The position numbers were made by a program, and so were the translations under genes. The notes beneath the pieces were generated by a model, which had not been told where the DNA came from, searched no databases, and worked only from the letters and a program-made list of their open reading frames with translations. Positions 39,256-50,724 of a stretch of DNA of 64,000 nucleotides are shown here, in pieces (positions within the stretch are counted from its first letter, which is position 1; each line of letters opens with the position of its first letter). Source of the DNA: Diphasiastrum complanatum (Eukaryota > Streptophyta > Lycopodiopsida > Lycopodiales > Lycopodiaceae); NCBI GenBank assembly GCA_029204225.1, contig CM055102.1, forward strand, positions 24,335,390 through 24,399,389, in the 5' to 3' direction.

Positions 39256-40438
39256 TTCATAAGGCATCCATCCTTGACAAATTCAACTTTAAGATATTGA
39301 TTTGCCATTATACCAACAGAAAGCAAACTTTTTTTTGAGTCTAGGAACATAAAGTACATTAGGGATGTTTTTAATTTGCCATCAGAAAACTGCACAGGTA
39401 CATTGCCTACACCCTATATCTAGCATTCCTCTCCATTGGCTTGAGTGACCTTATCCCCATCATGGATTGGTGAGAATTTTTCAAACCAATCACGTTTCCC
39501 GGTCATATGCCTTGTGGCGCCTGAATCTAGAACCATCTGGCACCATCATCAACTTGGGATGCCAATGCCGATGAGGAGACACTTGTCTTGTCAACTTCTC
39601 CATCATCTTTGGCAATGTTTCCTTGTTGAGTCACTTTTCCCGCCTTTATGTCTGCTTTCTTCTTATAACACTCGCGTGCCCAATGACCTGGTTTGTGGCA
39701 ATAGTAACATTTGTCTTTCTTCTTCTTTTTTCCTTTTGATGATGACTCTCCCTCGTCATCATCGTCCTTGGATTTCTTAGGAATCCTTTTCCATCCTTTC
39801 TGCTTGCTTTTAGCAAGCAAGGCTTGATCCTCCTGTGGGGTTTGCCTTGACTTCACCACTTTGCGAAGCTGCTCTTCTTGCAACATGATTCCGTGGAAGT
39901 CTTCAAAAGTAGGCAACCTCTCCCTCGAAGCAATGCCACTCACAAGCATCTGTAGCCCTTTCGAGACACTGCTCATTGTGGTATGTACCAATTCAATATC
40001 TCTGATTGGTTCTCCAATCGCCACAAGTTGATCTCTCAGCTCCTTTATCCTGGTGAAGAAAGATCTCACTGATTCACTTTCTTCCATCCTTACCGTGTTC
40101 AATCTTGACTTCAAGAACATGGCTCGAGCTGGATTGCAAGTTTGAAATTGCGTTTTGAGAGCTTCCCAAGCTCCCCTAGCCATCGTGGCATCACTTATAT
40201 GAGTGATCACATGGTCTTTCACTGAAAGATTGATCAATGACAATGCTCTCTATGCCTTTTTATCAAAGGCCCTTATGTCACCTGGAGTGGTATTTGGCCG
40301 GACTTCAATACCTGCCACGATCTCCCACAACTCTTTCTCCATCAAAATGCTCTTCATTTTGAATTTCCAGATGTTGTAGTTAGAAGCCCCATCAAGTTTG
40401 CTTGCATCGCCCAAAATTGCCTCATTGATGTTTGCCAT
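39256..40438 (-). pseudogene. copia-B gag and protease start
   Basis: ATG at 40438 (MANINEAILGDASKLDGASN). Gag contains NIWKFKMKSILMEKELWE and the UBN2-type repeat region (FQTCNPARAMFLKSRL), then an intact CCHC knuckle CYYCHKPGHWARECY near 39665. One TAG/TGA-type stop near 40250 and one at the gag-protease join (ARWF, stop) break the frame. The protease reads ILDSGATRHMTGKRDWF with an intact DSG. The sequence then continues through two stops to about 39256, where the element is cut. Confidence 0.9.
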
Positions 40439-41690
40439 CTCCAAACTGCTTGAAACTTCACCTGTAGGCTATAAAGTGTATGCTGGAGCCAACCGTGATG
40501 TCAGAAATCAATAATAATGACCTGCAACTTTTAGCTTACCAGGCCACCCGCCGCTCTTTCGCCAAATTGAAAGCGAAACTGGCGTCGTTTTCCGAAATGC
40601 TTCTCGTCACCAACTCCCAGCTTCCTGCCCAGTGGAATGGTGAAATCACTTTTGGCGTGCTTCGAACACTTTCTCCACGACAATCACTCTGTTTTGGTGT
40701 ACCGTACTTGCAGGTACAGTCAGGGTGCCCTTCGTTTGGAGGCTATAGCCTTTCGTTTGGCCAAAATAGGCTAAAGGAGGTGAAAATAAGGGCAATTTGG
40801 ATTTTTGAACTGTTTCTTCAGTGTGAAGAAACTTCACCCTTAAAAAACTTGGGACCCAACAGTTTTTTCAGTTTGAAAATTTTTAATGAAATTGCAATGC
40901 ACTTTGCACTTCAGACCCCTTCAGACTTTTTCACTTCAATCCAACGGATCCATTAATTCCAATGACCCACCTGTCGTGTAGTAACCATCGTCGATCTGTG
41001 TGATTCGAGATCAGACGACTTTTCACGCTTTTGTGCGTTGATCAAAGGCCTTCGAAGCACTAAGCACTTTGGGCCGCTAACTGGCAAACTAGACTGGGCG
41101 CGCGAGAGGTCCCGCGACCTCTCCTCCTCTTCTCTCTCTCTACGATGGACTCTTCTCTCTCTTCACAGGCTATGGCTGCTCCCTGTGGATCGATCTGGCT
41201 GCTTTCCTCCTCCACGACCAGTCGCGGCCTTCCTACTGCTGAATCGCACTACTAGGGCGCCCATCATCAGCAACTCACAACTCTGAAAACGACCTCCTAC
41301 AAGGAGATATCCCAGATTTTGTACTTTGAAACCCTAGCAACTCTGAAGAGAAGAATATATTGGGCTTTACTCAGGCTTTCCATGAGCTTTCACTTGCAGC
41401 TCCTATCTGGCTGAGGTCGCCCTACTGCAGACAATCTTCTGCTCCAAACCGCTCTTCAAACGATGTTCGATTGGATTCAAACCAATCACAAACGCCAAGC
41501 AGTCCTCCAGAACTTTGCTTGCTTTCTGATTCAACCGACAATTCCCTACCTCTGAATCCTTTTTACAGTTTTGAGCCGTTCCACGAATCTCCACAGACTC
41601 GGTTTTGTGCTTCCTAGCCAACAAACCGTCGTGAATTCGCAGCTCTCTGTTCTTGTCCGGTGATTCAAGCCACCAAGGGCTCTAATACCA

Positions 41691-41940
41691 AGTTAAGAAA
41701 ACACAGTTAAAAAACACCCGACCGGATCAATCACCACAACACAATGTCAAGTGCAACAAGACCACATAATTGCTCTCCTCAAACTGTATATTCAACTGAC
41801 TCGTAAGTACAAAGATAAGTTGCTTAAAAACAATCAAAGGGCTCGTAAAAGAAAGATGGCCCGATAACTCTAGAACTAAGCACACGTGGTGCCGTCGAAA
41901 TAAGAAAGCACTGTATAAGTCGATCATTGCTATTTTAACT
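41691..41940 (-). repeat. copia-B 5' LTR with unusual AG...CT ends
   Basis: On the minus strand it begins AGTTAAAATAGC and ends TTTTCTTAACT, an inverted AGTTAA/TTAACT instead of the usual TG...CA. TGG of the primer-binding site follows directly. The same 250 bp occurs at 11763-12012. Confidence 0.85.
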
Positions 41941-42828
41941 GTTTCACCTTCCACTTGCCTTCCTTCTTCATCATATGTGAGCCTCCTTGGCTCAGATCTT
42001 TCTCGGGTAGATCTTCTTGGTGTGGGTGCTTGAAGTTGCTCCTCCTCAAGCCTCGGCCTCACCACTTCTTGAGCAGCATCAAGATTGATGATTGTAGATC
42101 TTGCATGAGACTCCTTGATCTGTGCATCATCCAAGTTAAACTTTTGATCTTCATGAAAGATCACATCTCTACTAACAACATTCTTGTCAGTAGAGGGAAG
42201 ATATACTTTGTATGCTTTTTTAGTAGATGCATATCCTACAAAAATTCCTTTAACAGCACTTGGATCTTCCTTCTTCCTAGTCTGTAGAGGTATATGCACA
42301 AAGCATACACAACCAAAAATCCTAAGATGATCTACCTTAGGCTTTTTCTTATACAACATATCAAATGGTATTTTTCCTCCTATTGCAAAATTAGGAAGCC
42401 TATTACAAAGATAGTTTGCACATGCAACTGCTTCTCCCCAAAATTCTTTAGGCAGAGAAGTTTCTAGCCTAATGGCTTTTGCACATTCACACAAAGTTCT
42501 ATTTTTTCTCTCAGCAACTCCATTTTGCTGAGGAGTATATGAAATAGATTGTTTCTAGAGTATCCCAAGCTTTCTTGGCAGTGGTGCATGTACTGATCTC
42601 TCTTAACACTTCATTTGTTACATTCATTTTTATGAAATGAACAATTCTGGTTCTTTTGTGAAATGCTGCAGCTGCATTAGGTGCTGCAGGTTCTTCTTCA
42701 ACTCCACTCACAATGTCCATTACATCCTGTAGAATCAATAATGGTTCCATCCTAATCTTCCACATTGCATAATTGAAAGATGTTAATCTCTCACTGTGCT
42801 CCAAGAAATGTCAACCAGATGAAGACAT
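41941..42828 (-). pseudogene. copia-A 5' half: gag start fused by deletion to integrase
   Basis: ATG at 42828 (MSSSG, then a TGA, HFLEHSERLTSFNYAMW). Gag runs to AKKAWDTLETI near 42555 and then jumps straight into the integrase C-part (YTPQQ-like, NGVAERKNRT near 42510), so about 2 kb of gag, protease and integrase core is deleted. The integrase tail (FWGEAVACANYLCNRL, FGCVCFVHIPLQTRK) and the hinge (RRLTYDEEGRQVEGE) end at the GAAAC next to the copia-B LTR. Removing copia-B and one GAAAC joins this frame exactly to the plus-strand half at 12013. Confidence 0.88.
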
Positions 42829-45800
42829 CTTCTCTATGAGAAATTCTAGTAATGACAAAGATGGAGTTGAAAGATGTTGCTTGCTATCTCAACCTAGGAT
42901 CTAACACTGAAAATGTTGATCCAACCTATGAAATCTAGCAACAGAATGTGAGATCAAACTCTCAACATAGAAAATCAATCTATCTTGAATTTGGATCTTG
43001 CAATCACATAAATGAAGCACATGCAAGTAAGAAGTCTATCTCCAGTCTTCTTTGTATTTCAAAGTTCTATTTTGATTTAATGTTGCAATACATGATAAAT
43101 TTTGTAAGTGCATGCAAGAAATTTGTTCCCTACATGATGTGTTGATGTTCTATAAAATTGGTTAGTCATGCAATTTTGTGTAAATGATGATTGCAAGAAC
43201 ATGATGCTATGCCTACCATCAACCTTGTTGAAGTGGCTCATAGTGTTTGGCAAATGTTTAATTGGTACACTAGTAAGGTGAGCTTGTATAAAACTATTGT
43301 CAAGGACATGGTTTGGGAGGAGGTCAATTACATGTTGGAGCTCCCTTGTTGAAAAGTGAGTAATTTTGTAGATACTATTGATCAAACATCCACTAATGAT
43401 CCACACAATACTATATACAATTGTAGACATAATTCCCTCTAGTGATTGGAATATTGAAGAGCATGAGACTATGTTACATTGTCTCAACAAATAGTACACA
43501 TTGAGAATGAGACTCACAAAGCTATTCACCATCTACGGGATGATAGAAGCGTCACTAGTAGTTGGGAGACATGCCAACAATTTCCCTCCCACCTTCGAAG
43601 AAATGTCTTTGTGGTGGAACAAACAATAAATGATAATTGGTGGGAACTACGACAAATTAACAAAGTGAATGGAGTCAAATGCCAAGGCATGAAGGTGTTT
43701 GCTTAGGAACAATGCAATAGTAGCATAACATTTACTATCTCACAAGTGTTTTGGAAAGAGACAACATTCCAATAGTGAGACTAACCAATTCATAAGGTTT
43801 TGTTGCTTAGGAGCAATGCAATAGTAGCATAACATTTACTATCTCACAAGTGTTTTGGAAAGAGACAACATTCCAATAGTGAGACTAACCAATTCATAAG
43901 GTTTTGCACTTTGGTGTTTGTAGTATGCAATACCTTAAAAAACAACATTTACAAAAAACTCTTTTGATTTGTGGACATTGGTTCAAGGACAAAGGGAGGT
44001 CAATGGCTTGAAATTTGGTAGCCACCTTTTGTAAACAATTATAGGAGCAAAAAACACGCTCCATATGCTCCATCCATGAGCATGAGCACCCCACCATCCC
44101 ATGTCGACGATATCCATGGTTAATAGATTTCCTCATCTTTTTTGCATGTCAATGTGAACATGGCTAAGGGGGTCCACTACAAATGAAAGGAGAACTATGA
44201 GATGAAAGTTTTGGCATACCAATAGTTGCCAAGGACTAAGAGGAACACACATCTTTAAAAAGCAAAAATATTTTCTCTTTTACTCGAGCATTGCTTCATT
44301 TTTTATTCCTTCCCATTAAACTCTTTTGAGGACTCCTTGTTCAACCTTGTTTCCCATATCTCACTAGTTACAAACATGTCATATACCAGTAGGCCTTCAA
44401 CACTATTTTATATTTTGGTCTACTCGGCAAACAAGTTTGTGACAAATATGAAAGACATGAAATGGGATGAAAAAAAAGCAGATCAAATGTAAACATTATC
44501 GACAAACAAAGTAGGTAAGTAGTATTGAAGAACCTATCACGTGTTTCAAAATGATGAGCACAATTGCGTAACTCACATGGCGACAAATTTTTTAAAGAAT
44601 CAAACATTATATCTCACCTTTCCAAAAATGGAGACGATTGTTATTTGTGAAATAAGTGCAAATGAAAGGGCGTGTTAGCACATTGGCCTTTACAACCAAA
44701 CACAAGCATGGAAAACTCCATGGAACGAGAGGTCAACATTATACTCTTACACTATCTTACAACATAGAGTATATCATGTTCTCTTGCATACAACATAGGT
44801 ATAGTTTCCCATGAATCATTTCAATATCTTTACTTTTTTCATAAGTTCAAGAACTCTCCTTCAATCAGGTATAAATTCTTCAGCCATCTATAGAGAAATT
44901 CAAATTAGATTGAAGGTCCAACTATTACATTTTTTAGAGGACTTCAAAGATAGCTATTCTCAAGAATGTATTCACATTCAAATACTACAAGTCATGATGT
45001 CCAAGCTGATAGCATGAAAGGGATAAGAGTTTTGTTGATCTTGAGCTATAACTTGGTGAAGGGGTAGGGTACTCCTTAAAGATAATGATAACCAAGTCTT
45101 TTAAAGACCTCGTCCATATTATGTGGGGATAAAGTGCAGGTTTGAATGATGAACATCACTAATGTGGAATCATGCGAAAAAGGTAGACCATTCACAAACA
45201 AATAGTCAAACTAATAAAAAATGATTGAGTTGCTTATCGCTCTAGTTGTCAATATGCAAAAGACACGGACATGAGCCATATATTTTGGTTTCAAGAAAAT
45301 TTGAGTAACATGTATTATCCAAAGATTCGATTGAGTGAATTGTATGCAATGTTTGTAGGGGAACAATAAAAATAACAAAAAAAAAAAATTAAGAATTGAG
45401 GTGGTTCCACGCTAGCTTGTAACAAAAACACTTGGCCATGCATTTTAGTCTCAAAGAATTGGACTTACCACACAATTGTGACATGTCCCCTTTCAAATCT
45501 AATCTCTTCGTACCTCTCCTCCATCTGCATAATGTTCTCCACATCTCATCTCTCTTCCATTGCATTGGTTAACTTTGAAAGCTCTCTTTGCATCGGCTTG
45601 TTGAAGTTGAGTTGCCACAACTCAACCTTGCTAGGCAACGAGACCAGGTACAAAAAAGAAGCTAGAGTTGCCCCTTTGTCGCAGAGAGCCCTTGCCACCT
45701 CATCTGCCACTTGGTGGCAATTCAAGATAAATATAGAGTGGGGAAAGGCCCATGTTGTCCCTGTGAACCAATGGTAGCTTTTTATTCACAAGGGACTTGT

Positions 45801-46260
45801 TGAGATCCCTATTTTGAAATGACCCCTAATGTGCATTCAATTATAGCTATAAGTTAGTGAACATCTAAGTAGTCCCACAACAACGAAAAAGCAAAGGAAA
45901 AAGGTCCCCATCTCCAAATGAGCCTTTAGAAACCATTTGCAATATCAATGACAAGATATCATGCATTACTTTGACATTGGCACAATCAAGCATGCAAAGT
46001 CAAAAGATTGATAATAATAGGTATTTTTGGCTTTTAGAAAACAATTTAACATTTATTACGATTACCAATTCAAGAAAGAGTTACATTCAGATATTTTGGG
46101 CTTTGGAGTTAGAAATAGGGAAAATATGAGAATTATAAATGGGAAATTTCTTGGCATGTGCCATTAGCAAGTTAGCAAAAAACTAAATACAAATAAGTTG
46201 TCAATCCTCCACTTAAGGCTGATTGCTAAGCTTTATGGGAAAATATCAAAATTGGATATA
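42829..46260. other. Gene-poor stretch; upstream of copia-A and old repeat DNA
   Basis: No gene recognised. The first few hundred bases should be the copia-A leader and 5' LTR, but no match to the 3' LTR could be traced. A minus-strand stretch at 45790-45470 has the weak motif CHQVADEVARAL, reminiscent of an RNase H tail, and is not called. A 104-bp tandem duplication lies at 43701-43908. Confidence 0.4.
43701..43908. repeat. 104-bp tandem duplication, two near-identical copies
   Basis: Copy 1 is 43701-43804 and copy 2 is 43805-43908. One mismatch was noticed (GGAACAATGC versus GGAGCAATGC), so the event is recent. Confidence 0.92.
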
Positions 46261-46900
46261 ACAGAAGGATCTGAGTTTCAACTAATTGCTCCTGGTGGGA
46301 GTCATTCCTCCCTCACACAGCTTTTTTCCATCATAATACAGAGAACTCTCCAATTGCATCTGTAAACAGCCAGCTTATTTACAAGCTATAACTTTCTTCT
46401 TTAATGGCTTAGAACAATGGTACTAAGCGTTACAATATTGCAGATATCAAAGAATACAACATTCCCAGATTCCACTCTAAACCTTTCATAGTCAAAGATG
46501 GAGAATTCACAGACGACCGGTAAATTTTGCCCGGAGCTGGGAGACCTGAATATGGACACTTTTTAAAGTTCACAACCCACTTATAGTACTTGGCGAGGTT
46601 ATGTTTGCACCCCTTTGATGAAATAATACTCCCTGATTAATATTGGCAAGCTTTGCATCAAATCCACCATCTTTTACAACACTGCATTGCACAGAGCACA
46701 GATGTAACAACTTAAATTTCAAGTCCTCATCAATTGAGATATTGGATTAATTTCATACAAGAAAATAGCTGATCGCGCAAATCTGAAGCGAGAGGAAGTT
46801 ATGTACTGCCTAGCTGTAATTTTTGTATTTTATAGCATTTACATCTCTGATATGAAATGAATTTGATGGATAACGTAAGATTTTGGAGGTGGAGTGAAAA
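46260..46900 (-). other. Probable CASP 3' UTR and downstream region
   Basis: Follows the CASP stop at 46903. Low coding content and AT-rich. The polyadenylation site cannot be placed. Confidence 0.4.
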
Positions 46901-47649
46901 TTACTTGTGGTAACTGAGGATTGAAAATTGGTACAGGCTGCTGAAGACGAGCAAATGAAGCCCTATTGAATAGAAGAAGACAAAAGCTCGTGCATACCTA
47001 AAATCAAAATAACCACTTACTGAGCAAGGAACTAAATACGACTGACAAAATTGCATTCCAAAAGGACTGCTCATCAAACCTCCATTTTCCAAGATTAAGG
47101 TATAGCTCACTGGGCAGTTTGAACTGGATTTGGCATACCAAAACTATATAATCGACAAAAGGTGAAAAGAAACAAATGATCAACAAAATGTAAACATAGA
47201 TGTCATTACAAATTAGATCAACAAATTGCAAATAAGAGGCCCTAATTATTTGCTGAAAATGAAAAAATTTAACTCCACAAAATGAGCCAGTTGCTACTTG
47301 TTTCCAAGAAGAAAGCGTCCACTTAGAAGTGTGATCTTGTCTCTTATGCCTAATTCCTTGTATCGCCGATCCTTTTCCTGTCAATATTTTGCATGTGATC
47401 TGAGTAACAGCAGGGCTTGTATATAATGCAGTAAAAGATGCAAAAAATCAGGATTAAGAGGGAACATCTATTTGTGATGTACTGAAATTTTACAAACTTA
47501 GAGATCATACTTTATGCTTCAACTTTAAAGAAACAAAGCATAAAGCATACCTTTTTTGAGAAAGCTGCAAATGGATTGATATCATCCTCATAAATCCTTT
47601 TGTATTTGGATTCTACATCTGCGGATCCACCTTCCAGATCATCCACTCG
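46901..47649 (-). CDS. CASP: CASP-type golgin, last three exons
   Basis: C-terminal part of a plant CASP protein, a coiled-coil Golgi membrane protein anchored by its C-terminus and involved in vesicle tethering. Exons on the minus strand are 47649-47551, 47377-47298 and 46997-46901, all with GT-AG introns and consistent phases (0, then 2). They read RIYEDDINPFAAFSKK, then KDRRYKELGIRDKITLLSGR and FLLGNK, then YARAFVFFYSIGLHLLVF, ending SILSYHK and a stop at 46903-46901. The hydrophobic YSIGLHLLVF segment is the transmembrane anchor. All 90 residues are intact. Upstream exons were not found to the right, so either the preceding intron exceeds 16 kb or this is a detached gene piece. Confidence 0.88.
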
Positions 47650-48611
47650 CTACTTGTACAAGGTTCCAACGATCGGTAAAGATTCAATTTATGGTAAGCA
47701 CTACAAAAGAAATGATAGCTACGAGAAACACAACTATGGTAGTATACATCAAGAATCTACAGCAGTGAATGGCTAAAAAACCACAACTGCAGGCACATTG
47801 AATGTTTGAGGACCCGGAGTAAAAAGCTAAACATAGAAATGAACAAGAACTTTAAGCCAAATTCAGGTTTGAGATGCACAAGTTTGAGACGATTCCAAAA
47901 TAGTTAGACATGGTGATAAAGTTTTAATAATGGTTGGAACATTGACAAGGCTATAATGTACAACTTGATCCAATCACTCTTTTCATCCTTTAACATTCTG
48001 TTAGAAAACAAAGCAGTTCCTGTGTTGCAGACATATACAGGACTATAAAATGATCGTTCTATGAGATTCGCTTACATTTTGTTTTCAGCCGGTCTGCAAG
48101 ATACTAATTAGGGTTTCTGAAGACTATATGAAGAAACTTCTTTTGCTGTCAATTTCTCTATCTCTTTGAGAATATGATATGGAGCAGATTTGAGGTTTTG
48201 TCTTTGTTGTAACTGCTGATTGTGATGAAAAAATATCAGACCAACAGTTGACCAATTGCAACATTTGCAGTTAACAGCTCATCTTGAGCCTATCTTCCTT
48301 GGATTTTGCAGACTCTCAAATTCCTCATGTACCCAGGGATAACATAAATAAACTTACTTGGAATGAGCCAATAGGCCCAAGTCTACATGTCAGATAAACT
48401 CTCCAGTATTGCCAGCATAGTGCTAAAGGTTGGTGTTACTAGAGAATCCACTAGATGTGAAGCCTGAGAACACCAACATAAATGATGTCCCTGGTCACAC
48501 AGCCCTCTGGATGATGTAAGTGCACAAGTGATGGCAATGGTGATTTGGCTACAACCAAATGTCCTTTGGCAGTTTTCACACCAAAGGATCTACTCAACAA
48601 GCTCTATGTTA
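47650..48611. other. CASP intron or intergenic DNA, no other exon recognised
   Basis: Searched by eye on the minus strand for other CASP coiled-coil exons without success. No repeats with clear ends. Confidence 0.45.
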
Positions 48612-49236
48612 ATTTACTGATCATAATGGTGCGGTAGTTGTCAGCTTTCATGGGGTCCCCGCCTTTGTGGATAGGGTGAATGAGGTTTGTGGACCATGGA
48701 GAGGGAAAATCAGAGGTGACAGCTCGGTTGAATAGGGTAGAGAGAGAGGGTGAGAGGATGTCGGGAGCATACTTTAGAAGTTCAGCCTCTAGCTCATCAA
48801 TGTCTTTGGCTTTATGGGAATGGAGTCGTGTGATGGCCTTTTCTATAAGTTCGTTAGTGAATATGGCAGAAGTATCCGTGAGACAGGAGGTGGGAAGAGG
48901 AGGGGTATCTGGGATGGTGTACAATGATGTGGCATATGCGACCCAAGTGCTGAGGTCTGTGATCCGTGGTGGGGGTGACCGTGGAAGGAACCTCTTCCAG
49001 AATGAACCTGAGGAAGAACTAAAGAGGAGATCCATCAGTTTCTTACCCTGACCAATCTCGTATGCGATTTTCTTTTTTTTGGTGGTTCTGCGGTAGACAC
49101 GAGATATGGCTTTGGTCATATGAGGAAGATGGGAGCGAGCATATATGAGATTCTGATGTAGCTGGATGCATTCCTGATCATACCAGGGGTTATAGGGTCT
49201 ATGACGTTGCTGGTCTTTGGGGGAAGAAATTAAAGA
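48612..49236 (-). mobile_element. LINE fragment (endonuclease-RT linker), same family as 57925-60752
   Basis: Minus-strand frame reads PYNPWYDQECIQLHQNLIYA near 49190, LPRSPPPRITDLSTWVAYAT near 48960 and IHPIHKGGDPMKADNYRTIM near 48640. The same landmarks occur in the copy at 57925-60752 (WYDTECFSLHKQ, ESWINYASKLYT, TIMIS). It stops inside the RT fingers at 48612 and at 49236 before copia-F. The 510-bp frame is open, so this piece is less decayed than its neighbours. Confidence 0.82.
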
Positions 49237-49556
49237 TGGAGATGTAAGACTACATCAAAGTGGAATGGAACTTGCGATTATTGTGGTAAATATGGAGATT
49301 TCTTCTTTGAATGCAGAAAGGGGAGGAGTACTATCAAAAGAAAAAAAAACAAGCAAGCAATCTTGTTGAAGAGGAAAGTTTTCATGATGCTATTGTCAAT
49401 TAGGAACTTTTCTCTGTTTCTACTTCAAGTGAGAAATCAGATGACAGCTGGTACATAGATTCAAGGGCTTCTATGCATATGACTCCTTGTCGGGAGTGGT
49501 TGACAAAGTTTAGAACTTTAAATGATGTGCCAAATGTAGAGCTACGCGACAACTGT
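49237..49556 (+). pseudogene. copia-F left part: gag zinc knuckle and protease
   Basis: Reads CDYCGKYGDFFFEC (knuckle with an altered His position), then DSWYIDSRASMHMTP with protease DSG changed to DSR, then FRTLNDVPNVELRDN. The frame is cut at 49556 by the nested insertion and resumes at 55466 (NDIKGKGMVQVQL). Confidence 0.85.
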
Positions 49557-50724
49557 GCTCATGACTGTTAGCAGATTCCAGAGAATCCCCCAGATGCTGA
49601 GCCAAGCTGGAGACACAGAGCATCTCTCACCCAAGACTGAGGAGGTCTCAGAAGGAGGAGACCAGGAAGAAGCTGAGAGCCGAGCATGAGAGCCGAGGAT
49701 TACTAGCTAGGATTACAGGTTATTTCTATGTGAGCCTACATGGTGAATCCTAGAGAAGGAACGACCATGTAGAAGCTAGTGATATTCCTAGGCAATGTAA
49801 ATAAATGTAGACCCCTCTCAAATAAATTAGAGTGAGCCACCTCTTGATGGTGACCTCTAGTGGAAGAGCTATTTCCACTTGTAATTTCTAAATTAGTGGA
49901 ATTGTCACTTAGGCTCCACATGGGCAGCCCTCTTGTTTATTTAAGGGCCCCCCTCTCTTGTGAGGGAGCTTTTATTGTATTATCATTTCTCTTGCATGAA
50001 TCAAGAAGATCCTCCACGAGTTATTGGCAATTTGGAAGCTCCTTGTTCATGGCTATTGTCTTGAGTGAAATTCCTATGAACATGCTTTGATCTCTTTGTT
50101 GTGGTTGTGGAATAATTTAGATTTCCCGCTTTCTTTCTTTGCAATGTGGAATGTAGATGTGGATTAGTTTTCTTGTTTCTTGTTTATGTAATTTTCAGCA
50201 TCCAGGTAAACTAAATGGGCTGAGATTGTGGTTCAAATCTTGCATATTCACTAACAATCCTGTCCTTGATTGTTCTTGGGTATTCCAAGAATCAAGAGAT
50301 GGGTATTTCTTGATTCTTGGGATGCTAGTATGCTGTTAGGTAGTTAGTTTTCTTGATTCTTGTTTTTGATCTTGATGCTATACTGTTTCCTGATTTCTAA
50401 GAGTAATTTAGTAGACAGAATCGCAGATTGCTCTCTTGTTCAAAACGCTAATCTGTATTGAGCAAGGATTGGTTACATGGATCGTAAATGCATGTAGCTG
50501 GAGTGAACGAAACTGTTTCATCCCACTGACAGACTGGGAATACAAGTGGTGAACTGATAAACGATCTGTCTGGAAACAGTTCTAAGCAAGAGGATCTAAC
50601 TAGATAGAACTGGCCTCTGGAAACGGGCAGAAACACCCGGTTTCCAGAGAGAAAACCACTTAAGAAGAAGAAGTAAAGAAACAAAAGATCCGTGTTCACA
50701 GATTCTTTGCTGGAATCTGTAAAC
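49557..50724 (+). repeat. Left terminal region of the nested element (LTR and leader, limits uncertain)
   Basis: 49600-50020 aligns with the gypsy-2 LTR (TGTGAGCCTACATGGTGAAT at 49731, GGTGACCTCTAGTGG). 50021-50634 has no counterpart there. 50635-50724 ends GCTGGAATCTGTAAACA and matches the right end of the insertion. A perfect 13-bp hairpin (CCAAGAATCAAGA and its complement) lies at 50285-50320. Gag coding follows with no clear primer-binding site, so a deletion or second insertion at the junction is likely. Confidence 0.5.

Larger units (their letters stand above)
39250..41940 (-). mobile_element. copia-B 5' half: 5' LTR, leader, gag, start of pol
   Basis: Minus strand. LTR 41940-41691 (250 bp), primer-binding site TGGTATTAGAGCCC from 41690, a leader of about 1.25 kb, gag at 40438-39530 and protease down to about 39250, where plus-strand gypsy-1 protease begins. 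The 3' end of the same insertion is at 11591-12012 on the plus strand. Both LTRs are flanked by GAAAC on their outer sides (41945-41941 and 12013-12017). LTR identity of about 96 percent makes it one of the younger insertions. Confidence 0.9.

Noticed and set aside
41727-42494. 255-residue ORF looking like one integrase-derived protein
   Set aside because: Its last third is copia-B LTR sequence read through from the copia-A integrase; the fusion is an accident of the nested insertion.
45470-45790. Minus-strand stretch with CHQVADEVARAL, possible RNase H tail of a LINE
   Set aside because: Only one short weak motif, no neighbouring RT and no element ends; not enough to call.
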